Shown here piece after piece: positions 34,019 through 43,419 of a stretch of 64,000 bases of DNA. This stretch comes from Geobacillus stearothermophilus ATCC 12980 (GTDB taxonomy: Bacteria; Bacillota; Bacilli; Bacillales; Anoxybacillaceae). The DNA is taken from positions 468,001-532,000 of the forward strand of contig NZ_CP128494.1 in NCBI RefSeq assembly GCF_030369615.1, read 5' to 3'. The notes under the pieces were generated by a model. That model ran no database searches. It saw only the letters and a program-made list of their open reading frames with translations, and was not told the DNA's origin. Positions within the stretch are counted from its first letter, which is position 1, and the number at the start of each line of letters is the position of its first letter. Both the position numbers and the translations under genes were made by a program.

Positions 34019-35141
34019 GCCGCTGAAGCCGACGTGCTTCAATATCCGGCTCGTCAAAAGCCATCGGTTTGGCGTTTATTTCATAAATGTAAAGCTCCTG
34101 CTGTTTTCCGACGCCGATGTCGGCAGAAAATTCGCCGACAAGGCCGAACTGCTCGTTGAGGCGTTCGCCGCTCCAGGCGATGAGGCGCTCGAGCGCCTGT
34201 TCATCAATGCGGCTTTGAATTTCCGAATACGGAAGGATCGTTCCGCCGTGAAATACATGGGTTGTCAACGACCGAGGGCCGGCGAGGCGGACGCCGACGC
34301 CGGTGATCGTATGGCGATGGCGCTGCCAGTGGGCGAGCACGCGCAAATCGTAACGGCGCCCGTTCCATGTGTCCGTACAGGCGGCTGCTTGAACAATATA
34401 ACGATGGGATTGGACAAGCGGCTCTAGCTCGTCGAGCGACCTTACCCGTTTTTGGCCGCGGGGGGATTCGCATATGGCTCCCGCCCCAGGCGAGGCGGTG
34501 AGACGGAGCAATCCGCTCCCCCTTGCCCCGTCGTCTCGTTTCAAGTAAATACAGCCGTATTGATGGAGCCAAGAGTGAATATCAGCCAACGAACGGACCG
34601 GCGCCGTTGGCAGCAGGTGAGGCCAAAGACGGCGGTCCGTCTGCAGCGCGCGGCAAACGTCCGATTTGCGGAAAAAAGAGCGGTTGACGAGCGGGATGCC
34701 ATGGGAGGCAAGCCGGGCGGCTGCTGTTTGAAACGGCTCACTTTGTTCTTCTTCCCGGCTTTTGACTCGGTTGTAGACGACGTCCGGCAACGGAGTGGAC
34801 GATTCGACAAACCGTTCGAGCGCCGGGGCGAATACATAACCGGAGACCATATTCTCGCCAATGCCGGCCGCGGTGCTGACGATGGCGATGCCGCCATCAG
34901 CATGAAGCGAGCGGATGACGGTCTCCACCCATGGTTTCCTTCCGCCAAGCAAAGCCGAAATGGATGATTCGCTCACCAATATGCCGACAAGCGGCCCGAC
35001 CCGCCCGTTTTGCTCGTTGACCGCAAAGGTAAGATCGGGGAGGGAGGCGGCGGCAAGCTCGCCGCGGCCGAATCGATAGAAGCCGTCCGGCCGCCTGCTC
35101 ACCCATTCATTGGCGTCGCGCCGGTAACCGATCGTGATCAT
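33978..35141 (-). CDS. YheC/YheD-family ATP-grasp protein, fourth of four
   Basis: A 387-residue member of the spore-associated YheC/YheD ATP-grasp family. The N-terminal part carries 'VGPLVGILVSESSISALLGG' and 'PDVVYNRVKSREEE'. The ATP-grasp core follows with 'CIYLKRDDGARGSGLLRL', 'YIVQAAACTDTWNGRRYDLR' and the metal-binding end 'LYIYEINAKPMAFDEPD'. It starts within the stop of the gene before it (ATGA overlap), so the four are one operon. Compared with its siblings the end motif is 'NAKPMAFDE' in place of 'NSKPGR' or 'NTKPSK', hinting at a different substrate. Confidence 0.85.
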   Translation of the reverse strand: MITIGYRRDANEWVSRRPDGFYRFGRGELAAASLPDLTFAVNEQNGRVGPLVGILVSESSISALLGGRKPWVETVIRSLHADGGIAIVSTAAGIGENMVSGYVFAPALERFVESSTPLPDVVYNRVKSREEEQSEPFQTAAARLASHGIPLVNRSFFRKSDVCRALQTDRRLWPHLLPTAPVRSLADIHSWLHQYGCIYLKRDDGARGSGLLRLTASPGAGAICESPRGQKRVRSLDELEPLVQSHRYIVQAAACTDTWNGRRYDLRVLAHWQRHRHTITGVGVRLAGPRSLTTHVFHGGTILPYSEIQSRIDEQALERLIAWSGERLNEQFGLVGEFSADIGVGKQQELYIYEINAKPMAFDEPDIEARRLQRLNRLFAELAHLAP

Positions 35142-36487
35142 AGTCCAAACGCCTCTGGATCGATGATGGCCGTTTTGCTTAGATGGACCGCATAGGCAAG
35201 CGGCAGCAGCGCCGTCCGCTCATCAGCCTCCTTGAGGCCCGGGTGTTTAAAGATGGAGCGCCCCGGTTTGGAATTGGCTTCAAACATCCAAATGTTTCCC
35301 TGCTCATCTACCCCAAAATCAAAACCGATTTCGCCAATTAACGTGTCTGATGTTTCATCGAGGCAACGGCTAAGTGTCAAGGCGGCGTCGCGGAGGCGGG
35401 CGAGCACCGTTTCGCGCTTGGCGGTGTTTGGAAAAATTTCTTCCAATGTTTTGACCATGCCGCCGCTGTTCATATGGGTCGTAATGCTTCGCCGCCCGGC
35501 TATTTTGGCGGCGACGGCGCTTACTTGCCATTGGCCGTTTTCATTTTTGTTCGTATGGACGCGGAAATCTGTCGGCCGTCCGTTGATGGTGATGAGCGGG
35601 ACGGCTTGCTGAATGACGTAACGATGAAGCGGGGCGTGGGTGAGCAAATGATGCCATAGCGCCATGGCGGTCGGAAACAGCGTTGTTTTCGTTTCGCCGT
35701 GTTCGTCACGAAAGCGGCATTCGTATGCATCCTTTTTTTTCACCAAATGGTAAATGCCGCGCCCGAGGCTGCCATCAGCCGGTTTCACATACGCTCCCGT
35801 ATACCGGTTGAGAAACTGTTCGATCGTCTGCCGCGTGACATAGGCGGAGGTTTCCGGCAAATATGGCCGTGCGTCGCGATGGACGGCAAGCCGGCGGTAC
35901 ACCTCCCATTTATTGAAAAAGCGTCCGTTGAACACTGGAATGCCATAGGCGGTCTGCAGCGTTTTCGTCACGGTTTGGAACATGTCGTCATTTTCAATGC
36001 GCCGGTTCGGCAGGCGGTTGTAAATCACCGTCGGCAACGGAACCGTATGCCGTTCCCAACCGCGTTCCGTGTAAAAATAGCCGTTGACCGTTCCATGCTC
36101 CCAGTCGATATGAGGAAGGCCAAACAAGAAGGCGAACCCGCCGACTTGTTTTTCTTGCGCTAACAGTTTGGCGAAGAAAAAACTGCGCCCTCCGACCGGA
36201 CGATGGGGCGACTTGGTAAATCCAGCAGTGAAAACGCCGACGAGCGGTCCGATATGGACGGCTTCGTCAGTCAAAAACACGTGCACCTTAGCGGCAAACG
36301 GGATCAACAGACGCTGGGCGACATCGCCGGCGACGATGATGCTGTCGGACGGTCCGGAAGATGAGATGATCGTGCATGGAGCGAGGAAGCTGCCAAAGGC
36401 AACGGCTGTTCGTCCGTCCGCTTTCAGTGAGGAGGGAAGGATAACTGTATTGGACTCGTTGTCATCAATGACCAATGGATAGATCAT
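35138..36487 (-). CDS. YheC/YheD-family ATP-grasp protein, third of four
   Basis: A 449-residue protein. About 100 N-terminal residues precede the conserved 'VHIGPLVGVFTAGF' block. Then follow 'PTVIYNRLPNRRIE', 'GIPVFNGRFFNKWEVYRRLA', 'AYVKPADGSLGRGIYHLVKK', 'RPTDFRVHTNKNENGQW' and 'IWMFEANSKPGRSIFKHPG'. These are the substrate and ATP/Mg sites of the YheC/YheD family. ATG 36487 is chosen on GAGGTGG 7 bases upstream and a four-base overlap with the preceding gene; the frame is open further upstream. YheC and YheD of B. subtilis are spore-coat associated with an unknown reaction. Confidence 0.87.
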   Translation of the reverse strand: MIYPLVIDDNESNTVILPSSLKADGRTAVAFGSFLAPCTIISSSGPSDSIIVAGDVAQRLLIPFAAKVHVFLTDEAVHIGPLVGVFTAGFTKSPHRPVGGRSFFFAKLLAQEKQVGGFAFLFGLPHIDWEHGTVNGYFYTERGWERHTVPLPTVIYNRLPNRRIENDDMFQTVTKTLQTAYGIPVFNGRFFNKWEVYRRLAVHRDARPYLPETSAYVTRQTIEQFLNRYTGAYVKPADGSLGRGIYHLVKKKDAYECRFRDEHGETKTTLFPTAMALWHHLLTHAPLHRYVIQQAVPLITINGRPTDFRVHTNKNENGQWQVSAVAAKIAGRRSITTHMNSGGMVKTLEEIFPNTAKRETVLARLRDAALTLSRCLDETSDTLIGEIGFDFGVDEQGNIWMFEANSKPGRSIFKHPGLKEADERTALLPLAYAVHLSKTAIIDPEAFGL

Positions 36488-37551
36488 CGGTTGGCCACCT
36501 CGCTCGCCAAAAACCGGCAATACTGAAGCGGCGCTTCGTAAATATCGTTTTGCTGCTCTGGCGGAAGAAGGCTGATGATTTTCCTTCCCGGCTTGGAATT
36601 GACGTCCAAAATCCAAACCGCTCCGTTGTCAGCAACGCCGAGATCCAGACCGATTTCAAACAGCGGACCGAGTTCATTGTCCATATAAGCCGGCAACGTA
36701 CGGATGATCGTGTCAATGCCATCCAGCACTAAGATGCGTTTCGAAGAAGGAAGGTGGTCGAACCAGTCAGCGAACGGGCTCATGTCTGCACCAGCACGGA
36801 GATTGGCCACCCACGTTCCAGGGCGTCCGATGCGCACAGCCCGCACCCGTTCAACCCAGCGTCCGGTTTCATCTTTTTGCAGCAAAAAACGAAGGTCGAA
36901 CGGTTCTCTTGCCTCGGTGGAGAGGGAGAGAAGCGGTTGAAGCGCATAGCCGTCCCGGCGCTGCAAGGAAGCGACGAATTGTTCAAGTTCGTTTCGGCGG
37001 GTGATCACGGCCCGCTCTTGGCCGCACCCGTCTTGAACGGACAATGTCTTCCCTTTCTTCTGGATAATATAAATGCCGCGTCCGCCAGAGCCGTGCACCG
37101 GTTTGGCGACGATGGCTTGTTCATGGCGAAGGAGATCAAGCACGTGATCGGCGCGCTCAAGACGGACGGTCGGCGGCACATATGCCGACAACAGCGGATG
37201 GGCGGAAAGCGTCTCATAGACGATCCACTTGCCGGGCAGGCCATAGCCTAAAAACGTGACATCCGGGCGTTGCTTCAGCCAATGCATAATCGGTTTCGCT
37301 TTTTTGGAACGGTCGTCGTGGCCGTAAAAGCAACGGTCGTACAAAAACGGCGGAATGGGAAAGACGGCATCGGTCCATTCTCCACTTTTGTCATCAAAGA
37401 CGACACCGCGGACATTTTCCGTTCGCGGGTCGATCGCTAGCGGCGAAAAACGGTATATGGAAATGCCATACTGATTGGCGCGGCGGGCTACTTCGGTGCA
37501 GTACGCGCTTTCCTGTTGCTCATCAAGGGTGACAAAACCGAGTGAAATCAA
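36484..37551 (-). CDS. YheC/YheD-family ATP-grasp protein, second of four
   Basis: A 355-residue protein with 'PPFLYDRCFYGHDDRSKKAK', 'IVAKPVHGSGGRGIYIIQKK', 'EPFDLRFLLQKDETGRWVER' and 'VWILDVNSKPGRKIISLLPP'. It lacks the long N-terminal portion of the 449-residue sibling and starts directly with a Rossmann-like segment ('ISLGFVTLDEQQESAYCTEV'). It is linked to the downstream gene by a four-base overlap and follows the first gene by six bases. Reaction and substrate are unknown; ATP-grasp enzymes form amide or peptide bonds through acyl phosphates. Confidence 0.86.
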   Translation of the reverse strand: MISLGFVTLDEQQESAYCTEVARRANQYGISIYRFSPLAIDPRTENVRGVVFDDKSGEWTDAVFPIPPFLYDRCFYGHDDRSKKAKPIMHWLKQRPDVTFLGYGLPGKWIVYETLSAHPLLSAYVPPTVRLERADHVLDLLRHEQAIVAKPVHGSGGRGIYIIQKKGKTLSVQDGCGQERAVITRRNELEQFVASLQRRDGYALQPLLSLSTEAREPFDLRFLLQKDETGRWVERVRAVRIGRPGTWVANLRAGADMSPFADWFDHLPSSKRILVLDGIDTIIRTLPAYMDNELGPLFEIGLDLGVADNGAVWILDVNSKPGRKIISLLPPEQQNDIYEAPLQYCRFLASEVANR

Positions 37552-37557
37552 TGTCGT

Positions 37558-38634
37558 TCACTCCTTTTCTTCCATCAATGTCAGGCAATAATCAATCACG
37601 GCTTTCGCGGATGGGCGCACCGTTTGTTGAGAAAACGTCATTTCCGCCTGTTTGGACGGTTTTGTATTCACTTCGATGATCCATGGCCGTCCATGGACGT
37701 CAATGGCCAGATCGACGCCAAACTCTCCATACAGTCCTTCCGCTTCCGAGGCGAGAACGGCGGCGGATTCCAGTGCGATTTCTTTCAGAAGCTGTTTCTG
37801 CTGGAACACGTCCGCTCTCGTATACCACTTCCGCAAGACATCATTGACTGCCATCAGTACTCCGCCGCGGGCAAGGTTCGCGACAAACTGCTCGGGAGGG
37901 GCCGCGCGGGCGACCGCTGACGTGACGCGCCAATCGTTATGGCGGATGCGATGGCAAAGAAGGCGAAAATCGACAGGGCGGCCGTCAATCGTTTGAAGTT
38001 CAAGGCCTTGCTGGATGATCATCGGCGTCCGGATTTGTGGCTGCAAGGCAGAAACGGCCGCGGCAACCGAGCGGTATAGCGCCGATGACGAAGAGGTGGA
38101 ACGGCGGAGACAAATTCCTTCATCGGTGCATTCAATGCGGAAAATCCCCCGCCCTTGGCTTCCGTGCACAGGCTTGAGAAAGACGGACGGGAAGGCGGCG
38201 AGAAACGCCTCGAGTGAGTCTTGGCCGTCCCACAGCGCCGTTTTCGGCAAGTACGGATGCAAGTACTCATGCCGCTCCAAATAACGGTGCACCTCCCATT
38301 TATGCAAAAAGCGGCGGTTGAACATCGCCCCGTCTTCCTCGTCAAGCCGGGCGAGCAGCTGCTGAAAGGCAGGCGCATATTCAGACTTGCGGGAGTGAAG
38401 GCGGTTGTAGACGACGTTCGCCCGCGGCACGCCCCCCTTGATCCATTCGCTGCCGGTTAACCGATATCCGGTGTGCTGCAAATAGAGTGACGGCGATGTG
38501 ACATAAACAAAAAGGTTGTGCGTTTCTCCATATTTTACTAGTTCCTCACAAAAAAGGTGGATGGAGCCAAAAGAGGCCCGTTCCCGGTCTTCCTTTATTT
38601 CAGTCAATACGGCAACGGTTCGTTGGTTGCTCAT
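37558..38634 (-). CDS. YheC/YheD-family ATP-grasp protein, first of four
   Basis: A 358-residue protein with 'RANVVYNRLHSRKSEYAPAF', 'MFNRRFLHKWEVHRYLER', 'VFLKPVHGSQGRGIFRIE', 'RPVDFRLLCHRIRHNDWRV' and 'PWIIEVNTKPSKQAEMTFS'. It resembles B. subtilis YheC most in its short N-terminus and in its place next to the divergent yheB. It is first in the four-gene operon; the 125-base gap to yheB must hold the promoters for both directions. Confidence 0.87.
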   Translation of the reverse strand: MSNQRTVAVLTEIKEDRERASFGSIHLFCEELVKYGETHNLFVYVTSPSLYLQHTGYRLTGSEWIKGGVPRANVVYNRLHSRKSEYAPAFQQLLARLDEEDGAMFNRRFLHKWEVHRYLERHEYLHPYLPKTALWDGQDSLEAFLAAFPSVFLKPVHGSQGRGIFRIECTDEGICLRRSTSSSSALYRSVAAAVSALQPQIRTPMIIQQGLELQTIDGRPVDFRLLCHRIRHNDWRVTSAVARAAPPEQFVANLARGGVLMAVNDVLRKWYTRADVFQQKQLLKEIALESAAVLASEAEGLYGEFGVDLAIDVHGRPWIIEVNTKPSKQAEMTFSQQTVRPSAKAVIDYCLTLMEEKE

Positions 38635-38759
38635 CGCAGTCCCTCATTTGCGCATTTGTCAGGCAAGTTCTATAATGAACAATTAGGCAAACGTTTATAT
38701 CGTATCGTATGATGAGAGCCGCTGTTTGGTGACAGCGGCGCGGATGAAAGGGGAAGGCG

Positions 38760-39893
38760 ATGGGGACGTTCATTTATTTGTCGTTTATGGTGGCGGTTGG
38801 AGCGCTTATCGGCGGGGTGACGAATTTGATCGCCATTGTCATGTTGTTCCGCCCGCACGAGCCGATGTACTTGTTTGGGAAACGGCTGCCGTTTACGCCC
38901 GGCTTGATTCCAAAACGGAGGCGGGAACTGGCGGAACAGCTTGGGAAAACGGTTGTCGAGCATTTGGTGACGCCGGAAGGGCTCCGGCGCAAGCTCAACG
39001 ATTCAGCCTTCATGGCGGGGGTGGTCGAGGAAGGACGGAAGTGGCTGAAACGGTGGCTGGCGCGCCGGGAGACGCCGGCGCAGTTGCTTGAGCGCCTCGG
39101 CATTCGTTCTCCGGATGAGCGTCTTGAGGCGTTGGCGGCCGGACAAGCCGCGCAGGCGTATGAGCGATGGAGCCAAACGTGGCGCACGCGGCCGATTTGC
39201 GATATACTGCCGCTTGAGTTGAAAGAAACGATGGAAGCGCGCATCGAGCAGCTGGCCGGTTACTTGGCCGACCGGGCGCTCGAGTATTTCAGCAGCGCGG
39301 AAGGAAAACAACAGCTTTCCGGCATGATCCAACGCTTTTTTCAAGAGCGGGGAATGGTCGGGGGCGTGCTGCAAATGCTGCTTGGCAATGTCAATTTAGT
39401 GGATAAAGTGCAGCCGGAAATCGGCAAATTTTTGCGCCATGCCGGCACAAGGGCGGCGATCGCCCGCCTCCTTTGGACAGAATGGAACAAATGGATCGAC
39501 TATCCGCTGGCAACGGTGGAGGAGATGGTCGGACGAAGACGCATGAGCGAGGCGGTGCAGGCCGCAGCCCGCGGCCTCGTCCGGGGAAGCGGCTGGCTGC
39601 ACCGCCCGCTCGCCGATCTTCTTGCGCCATATGAACAGGACGTACTCGACCGGTTCGTTCCGCAGGCGGTTGCCGCTGCTGTCCGCCTGCTCGGCGATCA
39701 GATGGAGTCGGTTGTGGCGCAGCTTGGATTGGCAGATGTCGTTCGTGATCAAGTCGAATCGTTTTCGCTCCGAAGGCTGGAGGCGATCATTTTGGCCATC
39801 GCCCGACGCGAGCTGAAGATGATCACCTATTTAGGCGCTGTGCTTGGCGCAATAATCGGCGCCGTCCAGGGCATGATCGGCCTATGGTTGTAG
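38760..39893 (+). CDS. yheB: DUF445 membrane protein YheB
   Basis: A 377-residue protein with membrane helices at both ends ('[20 protein letters not shown]' at residue 4 and '[20 protein letters not shown]' at the end) and a large soluble helical middle. The Thr-Asn-Leu-Ile and 'MLFRPHEP' motifs near the N-terminus are the DUF445 signature. It matches B. subtilis YheB in length and neighbours (yheA follows, yheC is divergent). The function is unknown. AAAGGGGAAGGCG precedes the ATG. Confidence 0.88.
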   Translation: MGTFIYLSFMVAVGALIGGVTNLIAIVMLFRPHEPMYLFGKRLPFTPGLIPKRRRELAEQLGKTVVEHLVTPEGLRRKLNDSAFMAGVVEEGRKWLKRWLARRETPAQLLERLGIRSPDERLEALAAGQAAQAYERWSQTWRTRPICDILPLELKETMEARIEQLAGYLADRALEYFSSAEGKQQLSGMIQRFFQERGMVGGVLQMLLGNVNLVDKVQPEIGKFLRHAGTRAAIARLLWTEWNKWIDYPLATVEEMVGRRRMSEAVQAAARGLVRGSGWLHRPLADLLAPYEQDVLDRFVPQAVAAAVRLLGDQMESVVAQLGLADVVRDQVESFSLRRLEAIILAIARRELKMITYLGAVLGAIIGAVQGMIGLWL

Positions 39894-39966
39894 CAGCGAG
39901 TCATATGACCGCCGACTGGCGCATACGCTAGAACGTAAACGATATTGAAGTGGGAGGCTTCTTCTT

Positions 39967-40326
39967 ATGTCCGAATCTCTTCGTGCGCTCGCAAGACAGC
40001 TTGAACAGGCGATCTGGGCGAGCGAGCCGTTTCAGCAGCTGAAACAGGCGTACGATCATGTCCGACACGACGACACCGCCTATCGGCTATTTGCTAACTT
40101 CCGTGACATTCAGCTTCGGCTACACGAAAAACAAATGCGTGGAGCCGCTATTTTGCCGGATGAAATTGAACAGGCGCAAAAGGCGATGGCGCTTGCCCAG
40201 CAAAATGAGAAACTGGCCCGTCTGATGGCGCTCGAGCAGCAAATGAGCATGACGATCGCGGAAGTGCAACAAATCGCCATGAAGCCGCTTGAAGAGCTGC
40301 ATCGTTCATTTATGGAAGGAAGGTAG
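39967..40326 (+). CDS. yheA: YheA, YlbF/YmcA-family protein
   Basis: A 119-residue helical protein ('SLRALARQLEQAIWASEPFQ', 'DTAYRLFANFRDIQLRLHEK') typical of the UPF0342/YlbF family, the same fold as the RicA/RicF regulators of RNase Y. The order yheB-yheA is conserved with B. subtilis. It is followed by a terminator. A role in RNA processing is only suggested by kinship. Confidence 0.88.
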   Translation: MSESLRALARQLEQAIWASEPFQQLKQAYDHVRHDDTAYRLFANFRDIQLRLHEKQMRGAAILPDEIEQAQKAMALAQQNEKLARLMALEQQMSMTIAEVQQIAMKPLEELHRSFMEGR

Positions 40327-40330
40327 GAAA

Positions 40331-40357
40331 AACACCCGGTCGGGTGTTCTTTTTTTG
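40331..40357 (+). terminator. Terminator after yheA
   Basis: AACACCC / GGGTGTT stem with a four-base loop, followed by a T-run. Confidence 0.85.
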
Positions 40358-40459
40358 TCCGTTTCGTCATAGTCATAAAAATGATAAGGAATGCAAAGCC
40401 GCCCCCAGCTTGCTGGCGGCGGCAAGAGAGGTTGAGACGGACAAAAGGGGGAGACAGCC

Positions 40460-41323
40460 GTGTATAAGCTGTTGGCACTCAACATTGACGGAACGATTTT
40501 AAAAAACAACGGCCGCCTGCCGCGCGAAACAAAAGAGGCGGTCGACTATGTGAAGAAAAAAGGAGTTTATGTTACGTTAATCACGAGCCGCAATTTGCTT
40601 TCCGCCCGCAAAGTGGCGAAAGCGCTGCGGCTTGATGGGATGCTCATTGCATTCCAAGGAGCGATGATTGCCAGAACGCTTGATGATAGGCTGTTTGACG
40701 CCGTGATCCCTGAGGAGCGGACGTTTAATATCGTGCAAATTTTGGAAAATTTCAACTGTAACATCCGCCTCATGCATGAGCGGTATTCGCTCGGCAATCG
40801 GAAGAAAGTGAAGAAAAACCTTGTCGTGCAAACGGTTCTCTCCTCAAGCGACCCGTTTTTCTATCCGACTCAATTTGTCGATTCACTTGGCGATGTGCTG
40901 CTCGACGAACCGATCGCTGTGCCGAAAATTGATGTATATTTTGCTACAGACGAACAGAGGGATGCAGCGGCCGCTTTATTGACGAAATCGATTCCGTCCA
41001 TTGATATGATTATGCAGCCAAACGGAAAAATGGAAATTGTCCCGCAAGGAGTGTCTAAACTAGCGGGGTTGCGCCGGCTGGCTCAACATATCGGCGTGTC
41101 GTTGAAAGAAACGGTTGTCATTGGCGACGGCCTTGACGATTTGCCGGCGATTGAAGCGGCTGGGCTCGGCGTCGCCATGGGGAACGCGCCGCTTGAGGTG
41201 AAGCGGGCGGCCGACTGGGTGACGCGTTCGAACGAACAGCTCGGCGTCGCCTACATGGTGAAAGAACATTTCCGCAAGCAGCAGCGAATCGAGTTTTTGC
41301 AAAAACTCAAAACGAAACAGTAA
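40460..41323 (+). CDS. yhaX: HAD-superfamily Cof-type protein YhaX, nucleophile replaced
   Basis: A 287-residue protein with the Cof-type HAD fold: HAD motif I region at residues 4-14, a C2 cap between residues 85 and 190, and motif IV 'VIGDGLDDLPAIEAAGLGVA' near residue 216. Motif I reads 'LLALNIDGTIL', so the first Asp, the phosphorylated nucleophile in active HAD phosphatases, is Asn. The second Asp and the motif IV acids are kept. As far as I recall B. subtilis YhaX shares this change, and that gene is sporulation-associated. Phosphatase activity is therefore doubtful. A GGGGGAG site precedes the GTG start. Confidence 0.85.
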   Translation: MYKLLALNIDGTILKNNGRLPRETKEAVDYVKKKGVYVTLITSRNLLSARKVAKALRLDGMLIAFQGAMIARTLDDRLFDAVIPEERTFNIVQILENFNCNIRLMHERYSLGNRKKVKKNLVVQTVLSSSDPFFYPTQFVDSLGDVLLDEPIAVPKIDVYFATDEQRDAAAALLTKSIPSIDMIMQPNGKMEIVPQGVSKLAGLRRLAQHIGVSLKETVVIGDGLDDLPAIEAAGLGVAMGNAPLEVKRAADWVTRSNEQLGVAYMVKEHFRKQQRIEFLQKLKTKQ

Positions 41324-41395
41324 GAGGCTTGAGCGGGGAGCGAACCGTGAGCGGACAACTGGCGCTTGCCGTTTTCACGAAAATCATAAAAATGA

Positions 41396-41426
41396 GGCCG
41401 GAGCGAATGTCCGGCTTTTTTTTTTA
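41396..41426 (+). terminator. Terminator after yhaX
   Basis: GCCGGA / TCCGGC stem followed by ten T. Confidence 0.85.
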
Positions 41427-41547
41427 ATCTAGTTGGCCGGGAGAGAGTCATTTCCATAAAGTCGGCGGCAAAGGTGCATTCTTCCGCTTGACGAAGGAAA
41501 CAGCCGTTCAGTACACTGAAAGAAGTTTGAAAGAAAAGGTGATGAAC

Positions 41548-43047
41548 GTGCGGATCGAAATTCAAGGACTGCCGCATCCGGAACGGTTTCAGCGCCCGCT
41601 TGAGGTGATGACCGAGCTGTTCTTCGAAGCGCCGGAGCTGTTGCTCGTGCCGCTTCCCGAGGCCGATATGGCCGTTATGTTTTCCGTCAAGAAAGACGGG
41701 GGCATCGCTGTTTCGGGGACGCTGCTTGACAAGACGTCGGGGCGCGTGGAGGAAGTAAGTCATGAATACAGCACGCCGGCGGATGCTGACGGGAAAACGT
41801 ACGAAAAACAGCTGAAAAACGCCGTTTTGCATGTCTATTTGACGTTGCTTGAGCGTTCTACCGGCCTCATTCAGCCGTGGGGCGTGCTGACCGGCGTCCG
41901 CCCGGTCAAGCTGCTTCATCAGCTTTTGCGCTCAGGCCTTTCGAAAGAAGAGGCGCATCGGAAGCTGGCCGAGGAGTACTTGGTGACTAAGGAGAAAATC
42001 GAACTAATGCAGGCGATCGTGGATCGCCAGCTCACGGTCGTGCCGGATTTATACGATTTGGCTCATGAAGTGAGCATTTATATCGGTATTCCGTTTTGCC
42101 CGACGAAATGCGCGTATTGCACATTTCCAGCGTACGCCATCAACGGCCGCCAAGGGTCGGTCGACGCCTTTTTGGCCGGCCTTCATTACGAAATGGAAGC
42201 AGTCGGCCGCTTTTTGCGCGAGCGCGGCATTCGCATTACGACGATCTACTACGGCGGCGGGACGCCGACGAGCATTACGGCCGACGAAATGGACCGGTTA
42301 TACGCTCATATGTATGACGTATTTCCAGACGTCGACCGCGTCCGCGAAATCACGGTCGAAGCCGGGCGTCCGGATACGATTACGCCGGAGAAGATTGACG
42401 TATTGAAAAAATGGAAGATCGACCGAATCAGCATCAATCCACAGTCGTACATTCAAGAGACGTTAAAAGCGATTGGCCGCCATCATACCGTTGAAGAAAC
42501 GATTGAGAAGTTCCACTTGGCGCGGCAGATGGGGATGAACAACATCAATATGGACTTAATCATTGGACTGCCGGGCGAGGGTCTGGCGGAATTTACGCAT
42601 ACGCTCGCCGAGACGGAGCGGCTCATGCCGGAATCGCTCACCATCCACACGCTGTCATTTAAACGGGCGTCGGAAATGACGAAAAACAAACAAAAGTACA
42701 AAGTCGCCAGCCGCGAGGAAGTGCAGGCGATGATGAAGGCGGCCCAGGAGTGGACAAAGGAGCACGGTTATGTCCCATATTACTTGTACCGACAAAAAAA
42801 CATTCTCGGCAACTTGGAAAACGTCGGCTACGCCTTGCCGGGGCACGAGAGCCTATACAACATTATGATCATGGAAGAACAGCAGTCGATCATCGGCCTT
42901 GGCTGCGGGGCGTCAAGCAAATTCGTCGATCCGAAAACGCGGAACATCACCCGCCAGGCGAATCCAAAAGAGCCGAAAGTGTACAACGAACATTTCGCCG
43001 AATATACGGAAGAGAAAATCAATATATTAAAGGGAATATTTGGATAA
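41548..43047 (+). CDS. hemZ: Radical SAM HemZ (oxygen-independent coproporphyrinogen oxidase-like)
   Basis: A 499-residue radical SAM protein. The cluster motif is 'GIPFCPTKCAYCTFPAYAI' near residue 180, followed by 'TTIYYGGGTPTSITADEMD', 'EITVEAGRPDTIT' and 'RISINPQSYIQETLKAIGRH'. Length and sequence match B. subtilis HemZ (501 residues). I prefer the GTG at 41548 because it gives the same start and has AAGGTG 7 bases upstream; an ATG 6 bases earlier is the alternative. In the coproporphyrin-type pathway of Gram-positives HemZ is an anaerobic haem gene of debated activity. It is followed by a terminator. Confidence 0.92.
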   Translation: MRIEIQGLPHPERFQRPLEVMTELFFEAPELLLVPLPEADMAVMFSVKKDGGIAVSGTLLDKTSGRVEEVSHEYSTPADADGKTYEKQLKNAVLHVYLTLLERSTGLIQPWGVLTGVRPVKLLHQLLRSGLSKEEAHRKLAEEYLVTKEKIELMQAIVDRQLTVVPDLYDLAHEVSIYIGIPFCPTKCAYCTFPAYAINGRQGSVDAFLAGLHYEMEAVGRFLRERGIRITTIYYGGGTPTSITADEMDRLYAHMYDVFPDVDRVREITVEAGRPDTITPEKIDVLKKWKIDRISINPQSYIQETLKAIGRHHTVEETIEKFHLARQMGMNNINMDLIIGLPGEGLAEFTHTLAETERLMPESLTIHTLSFKRASEMTKNKQKYKVASREEVQAMMKAAQEWTKEHGYVPYYLYRQKNILGNLENVGYALPGHESLYNIMIMEEQQSIIGLGCGASSKFVDPKTRNITRQANPKEPKVYNEHFAEYTEEKINILKGIFG

Positions 43048-43051
43048 ATAA

Positions 43052-43082
43052 CAACACCCCGGGAACAACCCCGGGGTATTTT
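43052..43082. terminator. Terminator between hemZ and the convergent small gene
   Basis: ACCCCGGG / CCCGGGGT stem with a six-base loop, followed by ATTTT on the plus strand. Confidence 0.75.
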
Positions 43083-43084
43083 GA

Positions 43085-43270
43085 TTAGCGGTGAAATAAA
43101 ATGAGCTTGCCGCTGGCATTGACGCAACGGTGTGTTTTGTCCCAACAGCCGCGCTCACGCAATTTTTGCTCGCCGATTTTTTTCGCTTCTTCATCATTGG
43201 CGGCTTCAAACGTTTCATCAAGCAATTTTTCCCCGTCGCGCTCAAACGCGGTCAACGTATACGTCGGCAT
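43085..43270 (-). CDS. YhzC-like 61-residue protein
   Basis: A small protein ('MPTYTLTAFERDGEKLLDE', then 'KTHRCVNASGKLILFHR') that resembles B. subtilis YhzC, which lies in the same neighbourhood. AAAGGAGATGGTGAC precedes ATG 43270; the open frame continues upstream without a site. Function unknown. It converges on hemZ across a shared terminator. Confidence 0.75.
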   Translation of the reverse strand: MPTYTLTAFERDGEKLLDETFEAANDEEAKKIGEQKLRERGCWDKTHRCVNASGKLILFHR

Positions 43271-43419
43271 GTCACCATCTCCTTTCGCTGAATCATCATT
43301 CATTTCTCTTTCATTTAGAGGTTGGATCGGCAAATTCCTGCTTTTATCTGAAACTTTTTTTTAGATGGCACGTTTTAATAGTGTGAGTGGAAAATTTGTT
43401 TTGTGTTGGGGGAATGTGG

